A stretch of DNA of 64,000 nt, taken from positions 2,394,001 through 2,458,000 of the forward strand of contig CAJHZI010000447.1 of NCBI GenBank assembly GCA_905160935.1, in the 5' to 3' direction. How positions within the stretch are numbered: the first letter of the stretch is position 1; each line of letters starts with the position of its first letter. The translations under genes were made by a program, and so were the position numbers. Under the pieces are notes generated by a model. The model ran no database searches and was not told the DNA's origin. It was given only the letters and a program-made list of their open reading frames with translations. Positions 11,714-22,619 of this stretch are shown here, piece by piece. This DNA is from Enchytraeus crypticus. Taxonomy: Eukaryota; Annelida; Clitellata; Enchytraeida; Enchytraeidae.

Positions 11714-11803
11714 TTGAAAAGCCATATTTTGGCAGACAAATAAACAAAACAAGAGAAAGAAGAAATTTGATAATACAAAAAGAACTGTGAAAAAGCCTCT
11801 TTC
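11714..11803 (-). CDS. Candidate STRA6-like exon (weak)
   Basis: The gene needs an exon here that starts with one base and ends with two. A segment opened by GCCAG at 11803 and closed before GTATCC at 11713 fits both phases exactly and stays open. It would encode KEAFSQFFLYYQISSFSCF and then VYLSAKIWLF, a hydrophobic helix of about the right length. Against it: the acceptor tract is poor, the donor is weak, and the Trp-Pro and Leu-Gln residues typical of this helix in vertebrates are absent. Confidence 0.3.
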
Positions 11804-11810
11804 CTGGCCC

Positions 11811-11998
11811 ACCCACTGTGAAGAAGGTTTACTGTCACATCTACTCTGGAGAAGACTTCCTACTAAACATCCACTGTGGCGAAGACTTCTTTCTCTACCC
11901 ACTGTGGAGAAGACTTCCTACTCTATCCACTGTGATGAAGACTTCCTACTCTATCCACTGTGATGAAGACTTCCTACTCTACCCACTGTAGAGAAGAC
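11811..11998. repeat. 28-bp minisatellite
   Basis: Roughly six to seven imperfect copies of a unit like CTATCCACTGTGATGAAGAC plus TTCCTACT. The last copies before 12000 are nearly identical. It abuts the weak exon candidate at 11714-11803. Confidence 0.8.
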
Positions 11999-12079
11999 GG
12001 ATCGACCAGGATTTGACGAGGATACTTAAGCGAGTCACGCACCTCATAGAAAGGGATACGATAATAGAAGTCATTTGTG

Positions 12080-12380
12080 AACAAAACATATCAGAACATA
12101 TCAGAACATATAAGAACATATCAGAACATAGCGGATATTAGAGGTGATTGATGCATGGTTGATCAGTATAGAGATGATGTTAGAGGAGATAAATATATAA
12201 TGCAGATTAGAAAATAGAGGATTTTAGAAGAGATGGAGGTGCAGTTGACTTGAGCATAGAGGATATTAGGAGATAAACATGCGGTTTATCATCTCATTGA
12301 GGATATTGGAAGATAAACATGTGGTAGGTCAGCACATAGAAGATATTAGAGGACATGGATGTATGGTGGTTGTTGGTTGT
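12080..12380. repeat. Short-period tandem repeats (10-bp, then about 40-bp)
   Basis: AGAACATATC is repeated five times at 12087-12130. Diverged blocks of about 40 bp, each containing GAGGATATT, AGATAAACATG and similar words, follow to about 12380. Confidence 0.65.
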
Positions 12381-12537
12381 GCTTGCATAGAAAAGCTATT
12401 AGATTTTTTTTAAACAGTATGAAATAATGTACCGGAATCATCCATAAAACCATATTGCACGGGATTTATTTCAGGTCTAATTTTATTTCTCATTCTCATT
12501 AGCAGAATTCTTAAATAGATTTTAATGACTACACTCA

Positions 12538-14244
12538 TTAGACTTGAATGTGCAGTTCACATTCTACCACACCAGGTTTCTTCGGTAATGCAATAAATAT
12601 CGATCTCAATAGATCTTTAGGAAATTCGCCATTGTCATAAATGTCGTTTGCTATTGACGTGATCTCTTTTACGCTAAATTCTTCCGTGGCTTGAATCATT
12701 TCTGCTGTTATGTTATCTGGTCCGCTTGCTTTGTTTCTTTTTAATTTCCTAATGGCATATCTAACTTCGTCTTCTAAGATTTTAGGACCTGCTATTTCTT
12801 TAGTTATTTCTGGAAGCTCCATTCGATTATCTTTAAAAAGGTCATCGATATACTCTGACCATCTATCAAGTATATCTTTCTTTGTCATGAGAATATCTCC
12901 ATTCTTAGCCTTGATGCATTTACTATGTGAGCAATTAGATTTCCGATTAGTTATTTCATTTATCTCTTTGTACATTTTCCTTGTGTCTGTAAATTTCATC
13001 TTTTCAATCTCATCACATCTTTTGTTTAACCACTCTTCCTTTTCATGTTTGCAAAGTTTCTTTATTGCATTGTTCGAAACTCTATACTCCATACTTTCTC
13101 TATCTTTAATCTTTTGTCGTTCTTTCATTAATTGTAAAATGTTCTGATTTATCCATTTAGTTTTCCTTTGCATATTCTTTTCTGGGATGATTTCATTTGC
13201 TGTTACTACTAATGCATTTTTGAAATTATCCCATTTGTTGTTGATGTTATTCAGACCATCATTTTCTGCCAATACTTGGAATCTATTTTGAACTTCTACT
13301 TTATATCTATATTGAATAGTTTGATCTTTTATTAGAGTGGAGAAATCTTGTACTAATGTTCTCTCTTTTCTTTCAATCTTTTTTAATTTTATAAGTATAT
13401 TGCAAATTACTGGAATATGGTCTGAGTCACAGTCTGCACCTGGATAAGTTTTGCAATTTCTGATTGAATTACGAAATCTTTCGTTGATAGTTATGTAATC
13501 GATTTGATTTCTTATTTTATCTCCAGGACTCTTCCAAGTATATCTTCTCCTTTTGTGCTGTTTGTACCATGTGTTAGCTATTATTTGATTGTGGCTTTGG
13601 CACCAATTTATGAATCTTTCTCCTCGTTCATTCCTCTTGCCGCGGCCATATTTTCCAACTATATTTCCGTATTGCTCTTCTCCAACTTTGGCATTCATAT
13701 CTCCCATTATAATTAAGATTTCTTGGCTTTTGCATTGTGATTTTGCTGTTTCTAAATCGTCATAAAATCGCTCGATTTCTTCTTCCTCACATTGGGATGT
13801 GGGAGCATATACCTGAACAATATTCATTACGAAATGGCGTGTTCTGATTTTCAACAACATCATTCGATCCGAAATAGCCCAATGGCCATCAACACATTTT
13901 GATGTGATGCTATCTGTTATTATAGCCACTCCGTTAATATGTTGAACACCACCTGAATAATACATCGTAAAACCATCCTGATTAACCCTGCCTGATCCAA
14001 TCCATCTTGTTTCACACATACCCATGATGTTCACTTTGAGTCTCTTCATTTCTTGAATTATGTTACTGAATTTTCCTGCCTGGTACAGCGTTCGTACATT
14101 CCATGTACCTAAGCGTGTGTATCTTTCTATTTTATTACATTTACCTACTTGGTTACTTGATTTATCCAATTCCGAGACAGCGTTGGATGACGGTCCAGTT
14201 TCCCCTGTCTTGCACAAGATTCTGTACCGAGCGAGGTGTCCCAC
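12538..14244 (-). CDS. LINE endonuclease and N-terminal RT half, inverted 5' part of a LINE
   Basis: A 568-codon minus-strand frame. Residues about 45-290 form an APE-type endonuclease/exonuclease/phosphatase domain: GTWNVRTLYQAGKF, ETRWIGSG, VYAPT, MGDMNAKVG, QIDYI and SDHIPV are all visible. After a linker come the reverse-transcriptase fingers (RKLKRNKASGPDNITAEMI, IFIALPKKPG), ending at VECELH, where homology stops. The remainder of the same element lies head-to-head on the plus strand from 14639. The endonuclease nicks target DNA for target-primed reverse transcription. The frame is unusually intact, so the insertion is fairly young. It sits in an intron of the STRA6-like gene. Confidence 0.85.
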   Translation of the reverse strand: MGHLARYRILCKTGETGPSSNAVSELDKSSNQVGKCNKIERYTRLGTWNVRTLYQAGKFSNIIQEMKRLKVNIMGMCETRWIGSGRVNQDGFTMYYSGGVQHINGVAIITDSITSKCVDGHWAISDRMMLLKIRTRHFVMNIVQVYAPTSQCEEEEIERFYDDLETAKSQCKSQEILIIMGDMNAKVGEEQYGNIVGKYGRGKRNERGERFINWCQSHNQIIANTWYKQHKRRRYTWKSPGDKIRNQIDYITINERFRNSIRNCKTYPGADCDSDHIPVICNILIKLKKIERKERTLVQDFSTLIKDQTIQYRYKVEVQNRFQVLAENDGLNNINNKWDNFKNALVVTANEIIPEKNMQRKTKWINQNILQLMKERQKIKDRESMEYRVSNNAIKKLCKHEKEEWLNKRCDEIEKMKFTDTRKMYKEINEITNRKSNCSHSKCIKAKNGDILMTKKDILDRWSEYIDDLFKDNRMELPEITKEIAGPKILEDEVRYAIRKLKRNKASGPDNITAEMIQATEEFSVKEITSIANDIYDNGEFPKDLLRSIFIALPKKPGVVECELHIQV

Positions 14245-14638
14245 CTGTATTCAGTGTGTACCCCCTTAACGCCGTTGGTAGTATTTTTATTTCCTTTGAC
14301 CATGATAAACTATATCAAATACAGCGGTGGGCGATTAATCCTTCCGCCAGGTATTTTTTTCGAGACGCCATCTCTATCCAGCTGGCCGTTGACTTTAATA
14401 AAAAAAAGTTCGTCCGCCCAATTTCTGATGGCTGGTCATCATAGCCTTTTACTCTCCCGAGTCATCCACAAGGCAGTGGAGATTGTTTAGGTAACATATT
14501 GTCTAGTTTGGAAATCTATAATAATAAACCATCGCAAAATTCCGAAGATGAACAACTCGATATTTGGCGCAGTCACTAAAAATAGTTAGAGGCACGAAAT
14601 AATATGAATACGGATATAAAAGTTAATGTATATCCAAA

Positions 14639-15820
14639 GTGAACGTTATTTTTTTGGATGATTCCGGTACAAGGAATGCTATTTTCGTTCTAAGAATTCT
14701 GTGTGAAAGAGCCATAGAATTAAATAAGGATCTATTCCTTTGTTTCATTGATTATACCAAAGCTTTTGACAAAGTTAGACACAGCAAATTGATTGATCTT
14801 CTTCATAAATTGGATATAGATGGCAAAGACATAAGAAGTGTTAGGAATTTATACTGGAATCAAGAAGCTGCAATGAGATATGAGAACGAGTACAGTAGCT
14901 TTTGCAAAATTAAGAGAGGAGTAAGGCAAGGCTGTGTAATGTCACCAGATCTTTTTAACTTATATAGTGAAAATATAATGAGGAATATCAGTGAAATAAA
15001 AGGATTAGTAATTGGAGGATACAATCTTAATAATATTCGTTATGCTGATGACATAGTTCTTATTGCCGACTCGCGAGACAAACTTCAAGAAATGTTGGAT
15101 ATTGTAACATATCATAGTGAGGCTAGTGGATTATCTATAAATATGAAGAAAACAGAATGCATGACAGTCAGCAAACTAAAAATGCCACAGCCATGCTTAA
15201 TCAATGTAAGAGGTCAAAATGTCAAACAAGTTGAATCAGTCATATATTTAGGGTCACTTATTCATCAAAATGGGAAATGTGACAAGGAAATAAACAGAAG
15301 AATAGCCATGGCTAAGGAGGCATATAACAGAATGTCAAAGATTTTTAGAAGCCATGAATTATCAATTGATACCAAAAAAAGACTTCTTCAATGCTACATT
15401 CAACCAATATTGTTATATGGAAGTGAAGTTTGGACAATCTCTTCTGTAATGGAATCGAAACTTGAGGCAACAGAGATGTGGTTCTATAGAAGAATGCTGC
15501 GTATATCTTATAAAGACCACATTAAAAATGAAGATGTTCTACAAAGAATGTCAACTTGTCGTGACCTCTTGAACCGAATACGACGACAACAGATGAAGTT
15601 TTTCGGACACATTATGCGGAACAAAATAGTTGAAAATACCGTAGTTACAGGAATAATAGAAGGAAAAAGATGCAAGGGTCGACAACGAATGACGTTTATT
15701 AAGAGTCTTAGCAAATGGATGCAGTTAACTGAAACAGAGATGATCAGAGCAACAAGGAACAGAGACATATGGAGGAATATGACCATGACCGCCCAGGCTT
15801 GGAACAGGCACGGCACTTAA
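14639..15820 (+). CDS. LINE reverse transcriptase C-terminal half, sense 3' part of the same LINE
   Basis: The frame picks up at DDSGTRNAIFVLRIL and carries FIDYTKAFDKVRH (motif A), RGVRQGCVMSPDLF (motif B), RYADDIVLIADS (motif C with the catalytic Asp pair) and YLGSLI (motif D/E). It continues to the C-terminal ILLYGSEVWT, MWFYRRMLRISY and RQQMKFFGHIMR blocks of RTE-like elements and stops at TAA, followed by an AAGAAGAAGATGA tail. No stop interrupts 393 codons. Together with the inverted half it accounts for most of one element, minus roughly 35-40 residues between VECELH and DSGTRN. Confidence 0.85.
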   Translation: MNVIFLDDSGTRNAIFVLRILCERAIELNKDLFLCFIDYTKAFDKVRHSKLIDLLHKLDIDGKDIRSVRNLYWNQEAAMRYENEYSSFCKIKRGVRQGCVMSPDLFNLYSENIMRNISEIKGLVIGGYNLNNIRYADDIVLIADSRDKLQEMLDIVTYHSEASGLSINMKKTECMTVSKLKMPQPCLINVRGQNVKQVESVIYLGSLIHQNGKCDKEINRRIAMAKEAYNRMSKIFRSHELSIDTKKRLLQCYIQPILLYGSEVWTISSVMESKLEATEMWFYRRMLRISYKDHIKNEDVLQRMSTCRDLLNRIRRQQMKFFGHIMRNKIVENTVVTGIIEGKRCKGRQRMTFIKSLSKWMQLTETEMIRATRNRDIWRNMTMTAQAWNRHGT

Positions 15821-15892
15821 AGAAGAAGATGAAATAATATTCAATTCTTTCAAATTAAATTTAACAATAGAATAAGTTACCAATTAAAAATA

Positions 15893-16200
15893 TCAATATA
15901 CAAAATATACGTCTCTCAAACATACGTCTGTAGTGCACTGCCTACTGGTAGGTCCACGGTATCTAACGCCTACACTCTTCTTGCCTTCCGCTTTCCTCTT
16001 CATGTCCACATACGAGTGGGCCTTTAAATAATCCAACGTTCCTAATATAGGCCTGCCTCCGCCTCTATTTCCTTCCATTCTGCCTTCTACGACCTCTTTT
16101 ATTTGACTTCCCCCTTCTTAAAATGTGTCCTAACCAACTTTTCTGCCTGTATCTTAAAGTATTTATCAACTGTCTCTCTGTACCAACTCTTTCCACAAAA
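15893..16200 (-). mobile_element. RTE-like LINE-E C-terminal fragment
   Basis: On the minus strand it encodes MEGNRGGGRPILGTLDYLK and AHSYVDMKRKAEGKK before a TGGACCTACCAGTAGGCAGT tail. This is the LINE-E C-terminus seen also at 30.0, 36.8, 42.7 and 63.6 kb. Upstream codons are frameshifted. Confidence 0.7.
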
Positions 16201-16583
16201 ACACACCACAAAATAATAATAAATAAAAAAACTTAGCGAATCGTTTTTACTTTCAAGTTTTATTTTTTATTTTCTAAAAAGCGACGATATGAATAGTATC
16301 TACCAAACCAATGATGCGGACATAAATAATTTATTTACCAAACCCCTTTGGCATCCGTCATGTTGTTTGCCTGAACTTATTTCTACTTCATATGTCATAA
16401 ACAGTATAGTCCCTACATAAGCCTCCTACTTTATCACAGAAACTTTGCTATCTGCATTCAGTATTTGATTATTTTTAGCGATTTTTCCCAATCGCTCCTT
16501 TTAGCAAGATAATTATGACCAACAGGACAATTTATTTACTTATTAATTATCGTAATCTCCTGGTAGATATGTAAAACATCTAA

Positions 16584-16709
16584 TAAAGCTAAGGCTAACG
16601 TTAGTTACCTCACTCGAATGCGATGTCAGTGACTGGCGAGCCCAAGATTTGAACCCCGCACTTACTGATCCGCGGTCGAGTATTCTACCATCTTCGCCAC
16701 TGGCTCCAA
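16584..16709 (-). mobile_element. SINE-A (tRNA-derived)
   Basis: Minus-strand reading: GGAGCCAGTGGCGAAGATGG, then GACCGCGGATCAGTAAGTGC, the B-box GGGGTTCAAATC, GTCACTGACATCGCATTCGA and a GAGGTAACTAACGTTAGCC tail. Near full length and about as conserved as the other copies. Confidence 0.8.
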
Positions 16710-17390
16710 CCAACCCGACTATCACTAACTTGATTAGTAACAATACCTCATCCACGGCTCCCACTAAGACGTCATCCATTACACACTGTTTTTTCACCGT
16801 CTAGATCATGAATGATTTCGGAATTTATTTCGTTTCACCCTTCTGCATTCCTCGACAATTCGCATACGCTCTAAATTTAGCTGTATATTCACACTGTTTA
16901 ATTTAATAACAAGGTATAGGACAGAAGAATAAACCTAATCAAAAGTGTATTTTAGACTCGATTATTTAAAATATTACTTCTTTGTCCTTCTATTTTAAAA
17001 AGTGGCAAAAGAAATAGAATTTACCAAATCGCATTCGAAAATTATCCGTCATACCTCCCAATTGACTATGATCAAGATCAATGATCTTTTCACTTTGGTT
17101 TATGTTAAATTATATTGAATTTAACATACAACAAATGTTAACATTGAATTGAACATTGAATTTAAGATTGAATTTAACATGTGAACAATTAGATTGATTT
17201 GTCAAAGTCAAGGGGAAGTCGAATGCTATCAAACCGGTTATCAAGAGCGAGAGGCTTGTTCTTGTCACCTTCCTCAAGTTTATTCTGTAGAAATATATGT
17301 TTAGAGAGCAAAGACTGGAAGACTCTCAGCAACATGCAAATAATCACTGGTACACTAATCAATCAAACAACCAATCAATAAATCTATTAA

Positions 17391-17885
17391 TCAATCAATA
17401 AGAATTTATGGTCCGGTTTCACGCCATAACGCAATGTCAGGGACGTCTCTTGTAGAATCTACACAAAGAGGCTCCGAAAGCACCACACGATGACGACTGA
17501 GTATGCAAAAACTACAAAAGAAAGCGAGTTCGAAACAGTGCAAGTCCAAAATCCAAGGCAAGCGAGTCAAAATTTAGAGATATGGCGGAAAGAGATTGGC
17601 TTTTAGCTTGCCCAGGGAAGTATTAATACAGTTACAAGATTAAATATCTTGTGGCAGTAAGTTCCATGTTGTCGGAGCAGAAATATGAAGGAGCGTCTGC
17701 CCTTGGCAGATTTAATGTTTGGTACGGTTAGAAGGTTTTTACTAGAGGAGCGAAGACTACGAGAGGGTTAATGGATTGATAAAGGGTCAGATAGATAGGA
17801 TGGTTTACCATAATTTAAACGTTTGAAAGCCAAGGAAGCTATCTTGAATTTTATTCGTTCAGTGACTGGAAGCCAATACAGGGAC
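17391..17885 (-). mobile_element. L2-like LINE 3' end
   Basis: The minus strand encodes, with a frameshift or two, YWLPVTERIKFKIA, LNYGKPSYLSDL and a degenerate SLRSS...VPN...GQRSF region, the C-terminal signature of L2/CR1-group polymerases. The 3' UTR ends GACATTGCGTTATGGCG and GAAACCGGACC-like sequence, the tail shared with SINE-A. It is followed on the plus strand by AATCAATCAATAAG repeats. Confidence 0.75.
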
Positions 17886-18179
17886 AGCTAAATCAACCAA
17901 TAAATCAATCAATAGTAAAAATAAGAACTATTTATAGTCGATGTTGATATTCTTTAAAAGCTACTATTAATAATCATAATTTAGTGTTCTTATTGCTTTG
18001 GATATGGTTATTGTTACGATTAATGGTACTGTTAATTTTACATTTTATACTACTGTTGTTGCTATTGCTGTCGATATTGTTCTCTATATTGCTTTATATT
18101 TTGTATTTGTGGCATTACCATTGTGCTCGTTATGGGTACTATTATTGTTTTTGCTTAATGTCCAGCCATAGTAGCATAT

Positions 18180-18600
18180 ATCAAACGTAAACTGCACGCT
18201 ATGTAACAGGCGATCAAGTAGAAGCTTAGGTAAAAGGAAATTGCCTCAGAAGCCTTACATTTCCGAAGCTATTAGCTACATAAGCTACATTAGCTAAAGA
18301 AAGGCGTGGATGCGGTTTAGCCATTTTGAGGGATTGGCTATCCATCGATCTTCGAACTGATCGATGGATCTGTACGAAGGCTGCTCGCTATGAAGCTCGA
18401 ACAACCTTTACAGTGAGAACGAGTAGGTCTTTAAATCTTGGATCTCTTATTGGTCTAAACGCTAAAGAAAGAGATTATTAGTTTAGTTTTAACCCGGATA
18501 TAAAAATTCCGGCTTCGGATATAAATCTATTCGAGAACTGTGGAGAAAACTGTGACAATTGAAATAATGAAATAAAAGACTGTGACACTTTAATCTCACT
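18180..18600. other. Unassigned block with a hairpin
   Basis: An 11-bp perfect inverted repeat (ATCCATCGATC / GATCGATGGAT, 8-bp loop) lies at 18340-18369. An AATAAA-containing stretch ending AAAGACTGTGACAC follows at 18570-18590. It might be a decayed LTR, but no terminal duplication is convincing. Confidence 0.3.
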
Positions 18601-18814
18601 TGTTGTCAATCAATCAGTTAATATCAATGAATAAATTATTAATAAATAATATTTCCCATCCAAATATTTTGTAAACACTATATAAAAAATACTTAGCGGC
18701 CTGTTTTACGATATTCACTATTTAAATCTGAAATCTGAGAGATCCAGTGAATTAATTAAACTAATTAGCAGCAAATATTATTACTACAGCGCTTACAACT
18801 AGAAGAAGACTTAC

Positions 18815-18932
18815 AGGATGTAGTTGACAATCAACAACAGAGAGCCATAGTTTCCCAACATTAATGGCAGTACGACGCTAAAACAGACGAGAAATGCTGC
18901 TGTCCAAAGAATTATGATAGCCAGAATAAATC
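18815..18932 (-). CDS. STRA6-like: STRA6-like receptor, transmembrane exon
   Basis: The acceptor TTTATTTTAG opens at 18932 and the donor GTAAGT starts at 18814. The codons read GFILAIIILWTAAFLVCFSV, then VLPLMLGNYGSLLLIVNYI, aligning with human STRA6 LLVQQIIFFLGTTALAFLV, LMPVLHGRNLLLF. It starts in phase 1, which fits the exon at 25912, and ends in phase 2. Almost the whole exon is one hydrophobic span plus a short loop. Confidence 0.85.
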
Positions 18933-19069
18933 CTAAAATAAAGGTATACATTTTCTCATAGTTTATCTGAGAAGCAAAATCGTATCTAATAAAACAGTAA
19001 CTGAAAAGTATTCAATGAGATGTCTCGGATATAATACTTCGCTCATATCGATATATATACATGTATATA

Positions 19070-19070
<1 letters not shown>

Positions 19071-19133
<63 letters not shown>

Positions 19134-19368
19134 GCTGCGCATTAAAAAAATATCCCCCTAGCGCAATTACTATAGCTTAGCCAATTATTGATATTTCGTC
19201 TTGAAATTTTAAGTTTCTCTTCTGGAGGAATTTAGCCACAAGCTGCCCAAATTTTGTAAAAATATTTTGAATGAAACCGGACTTATCAAAGTTTTGAGAA
19301 AAAATTGATTTTTTTTCATTTAACATTTAATTTGCGCAGGCTGTTTATATATATATATTAACCTCCTG

Positions 19369-19427
<59 letters not shown>

Positions 19428-19430
19428 TAG
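19071..19430. repeat. TA microsatellites flanking a MITE
   Basis: Two long TA runs, about 60 bp before 19131 and about 55 bp after 19370, bracket the element at 19131-19343. The MITE probably inserted into a TA tract, a natural target for a TA-duplicating element. Confidence 0.8.
19131..19343. mobile_element. Short MITE related to the one at 252-1013
   Basis: It begins CAGGCTGCGCA after TA and ends TGCGCAGGCTG, an inverted pair with one mismatch in 11. The interior has the CCCCCTAGCGCAATTACTAT and AAATTTTGTAAAAATATTTT words also seen in the larger MITE. No coding capacity. Confidence 0.6.
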
Positions 19431-19439
19431 ACAAAAAAC

Positions 19440-21790
19440 CAATTAATATTAATAACACATAGTTCAATATAGGCCTAAAACTTAAAACTACATTATACAA
19501 GTACATTTACCAAAAAGAGCCAGTGCCCAACTAAAGCCTTGGATAAAAAAACATACAGACTTCATGTCAACATGTCAAATTTATACATAGCCTCTGTATA
19601 ACACTGAATATGTAATTATCTAATTTACATGTTCTTATGTTTATCATATTTATTTTTAAAAGCATTCACTGATTCCGCTTCCACAACTTCGCTTGGCAAA
19701 CTATTCCAAGCATTTATAACTATCTGACTATAGTAAAATTTCCTTAAATCTAGTCTACTTTTAGATTTACTAAGTTTATAAATATGTCCCCTATTGTTTC
19801 TGTTGTTTGATAAATTAAACCAAATACTATGATTAACTTTGCTGAAGCCTTTGAGTATCTTAAAAACTTCTAATAAATCTTCTCTAGTTCTTCTCTCACT
19901 TAAGGAGGTTAATCCTACGAATTTTAATCTATTCTCATAACTAAGTTTTTGACAGTCAAAATACCAGCCTTGCTGCTCTGGCTTGTACCCTTTCTAATTT
20001 ATCGATATCTTTCTTAAGATATGGGCACCAAGCCTGAACGCAGTACTCAAGTTTGGGCCGTACAAGAGCCTTATATAGCCTTACCACAATATCTTTATTT
20101 CTACATGCAACTGTTCTTTTAATCATTCTTAATACACCATTAGCACTATTTACAACTTTATTACAATTTTCACTAAATTTAAAAGAGCTATCCACAAAGA
20201 CTCCTAAATCTCTCTCACTGTTTGTGGATTTTAGTTTTATATTGTTCAATGTATACTTAATTTCTAAATTATTATTCCCTATATGCATAACTCTACATTT
20301 CTCAGTATTGAACTGCATTAGCCAATCCCTAGACCAGTTCTGTAATATTTTTATATCATACTTTAAAATCTTCAGCATCTTCAATGTTGCTTACTATCTT
20401 TGCTACTTTAGAATCATCTGCAAATTTAATAAATTTAGATACAATATCTATGTCAATGTCATTGATGTAAACTAAAAATAATAGAGATCCTAAAACAGAG
20501 CCCTGTGGCACACCACTCTTCACTGCTGCCCATTCAGAGAACTCGTCCTCGACACACACTGTTTGTTTTCTATTGCTTAACCAATTACCTATCCACTTTA
20601 AAAGTTTGCCCGTTATTCCATGTGCTTCCAACTTACTAAGTAATCTTTTATGTGGAACTTTATCAAACGCTTTAGCAAAGTCTAGATATAAGATATCCAT
20701 GCTATTTTTATTATCTACTTCCTTTGTAATATATTCTAAAATCTAGCAAATTAGTTAGAAAAGAACGCCCACTAATAAAACCATGAAGACTATTTCTAAT
20801 TAAGTTATATTCTTCCAAGAAACTCATTATTTTATCCTTAATAATGCTTTCATATGTCTTACCGATTATACTTGTTAAGCTTATAGGCCTATAATTTTCT
20901 GCTTTATCCCTATTCCCCTTTGTATGGATTGGTACCACATTGGCATTCTTAAAATCTTGAGGAACCACCCCTGTTTTCATTTAAGCTTTTAGTATGTTTA
21001 ATAGAGCTGGTGCTAATTCATATCTTAGCTCCGAAACCAGTTTTCCATTAATCTCATCTGGACCCTGACTTTTACTGACATTTAGCGAATTTAATTTATT
21101 TCTAACATCATCAATATCAAACTCAATATTATGTAAGGAGCATTCAAAGTTACCTTTGAAGATCCTCGCCGGTACTGGCATATTAACTAAATCTTCTTTC
21201 GCAAATACAGACGAAAAATATTTATTAAAATAGTTTGCACTATCTTTATTATCTTCTATAATGTTGTTATATTAATCTCTTAAAGGACCAGTTTTTTTAA
21301 TAACCTTTTTGTTACATTAGCATAGGTAAAAAAACTCTTTGCATCATTCTTTATATTACGAGCTAGCTGTTTTTCAAATTCTAACTTGGCTTTTCTATTT
21401 TCTGCAACCGATTTATTTACCTTTTTGTTATATTCACAGTGGGCCTATAATGATTCTTCATTATTACTATTTTTAGAATTGTTTCAAGCATCCTTTTTGG
21501 CTTTTCTTTTTCTTCTCACCTTTTTAGTAACCCACTTGCATCTATCTCTAGCTTTGGCTTTCAATTTAATAAACTCATCTCGAATCATCCTGAGACCTGT
21601 GTTAATATTATTCCATAAGCCCTCTACGTCATCTATATTAGCATTATGACTTAAAACAATAAATAGGTTTCTATGCTGTATATTTCTTTTAATTTCTTCA
21701 TAATTTACTTTAAATTAATCAAATTTTTGGACTTTCCCACTGATCCAACTGCACTGAATTACAAAGTTAATAGTTAGATGATCACTATAC
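19440..21790 (-). mobile_element. CR1-like LINE, reverse transcriptase and C-terminus
   Basis: Minus-strand frames carry the polymerase in order: KSQGPDEINGKL, VVPIHTKGNR and NYRPISLTS (fingers), LDFAKAFDKVPH (motif A), SGVPQGSVLGSLLFLVYIND (motif B), FADDSKVAK (motif C), LKSTNSERDLGVFVD and KLEYCVQAWCPYLKKDIDK. The C-terminal block runs on to near 19620. Several stops and frameshifts split it, so it is inactive. It belongs to the CR1-type group with an APE endonuclease upstream. Confidence 0.85.
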
Positions 21791-22490
21791 GTGCATACTT
21801 AATTATTTCTTCAGAGCACAAAACAAGATCAAGGAAATTTTTTGCCTCTAGTAGGCTTATTACAATACTGTTCTAAAAAAATTATTATTTATACATTCCA
21901 TAAATAAGTGAGATTCATCTATGTTTTCTCTATTTCCCCAGTCCAATTCAGGATAGTTAAAATCACTCGTTACTACATGTACAACCTACTTATCTTACAG
22001 TTTATCAAACACACTAAACATAGCCTCTTCATTAGTTTTTGAACTATCTGAGGCTCTATAATAGTAACACACATTATAGTGAAATGATCAACTATGTTGA
22101 TATCTATCACTTTTAATACCACATGTTAAATCCATTAGGCAATTTTGTCCATTTTCCGTGTAGCCAGTCCAGTGAGTGTCCGAGATTTTACTCTCAGATT
22201 TTATTCTAAACATAACACCAATAATAAGATTAATGTCCTTACACTTGATATTACACCAAACACTTTCTTTAAAGTTAGAAACACATAAATCATTAACTTG
22301 ACTTGGGTTCAATTCATTTTTTATATACAGCAAAAAGCCCCCACCTCGTTTCTTGACTAAATCATTTCGATCACATCTAAATACACTGTATCCACTAAAA
22401 CTAATTTCACTATCACTAATGTCATCAGACAACCATGACTCACTGATTCCCAAAATATCTATATTTCATCTTTTATCAACAACTCTAGTC
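21790..22490 (-). mobile_element. CR1-like LINE, endonuclease domain interrupted by a SINE
   Basis: GISESWLSDDISDSEISFSG, FRCDRNDLVKKRGGGFLLYI and CKDINLIIGV are the first half of an APE-type endonuclease. After a 142-bp foreign segment the frame resumes as YYRASDSSKTNEEAMFSVFD, SDFNYPELDWG (catalytic Asn/Asp region) and PTRGKKFLDLVL. The intruder is a SINE-B copy. Confidence 0.8.
22071..22212 (-). mobile_element. SINE-B, 5'-truncated, nested in the CR1-like LINE
   Basis: This segment matches the body of the SINE-B copies at 52.9 and 62.5 kb: ATCTGAGAGTAAAATCTCGG, then AATTGCCTAATGGATTTAAC and GATAGATATCAACATAGTTG. It lacks the tRNA-like head. TAACAC occurs on both sides (22065-22070 and 22213-22218) as a 6-bp target duplication. 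It splits the LINE endonuclease between LIIGV and CYYRASD. Confidence 0.75.
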
Positions 22491-22619
22491 GGGACATTTT
22501 ATTTACAATACATCTAGAATTAAAGTAAACACATTTTAAGCTATTTTTAACATCTAAAGGCGACGGCAATAGACTCGGCTCCGCAGATTCTAAGTTTTCA
22601 TCTAATTCCGAGGTGCAAA

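Noticed and set aside
11597..11902. A 101-codon minus frame containing FVCQNMAFQVSNF, which resembles the ILQNMAAHWVFL helix of human STRA6
   Set aside because: In that frame no donor gives the phase 2 end needed to join the exon at 11450, so the similarity is probably accidental. A different frame of the same stretch is listed as a weak candidate instead.
17984..18190. A 68-codon hydrophobic plus frame that looks like a membrane protein
   Set aside because: It is a low-complexity T-rich tract with short ATTGTTGCT-like repeats and no splice or family evidence.
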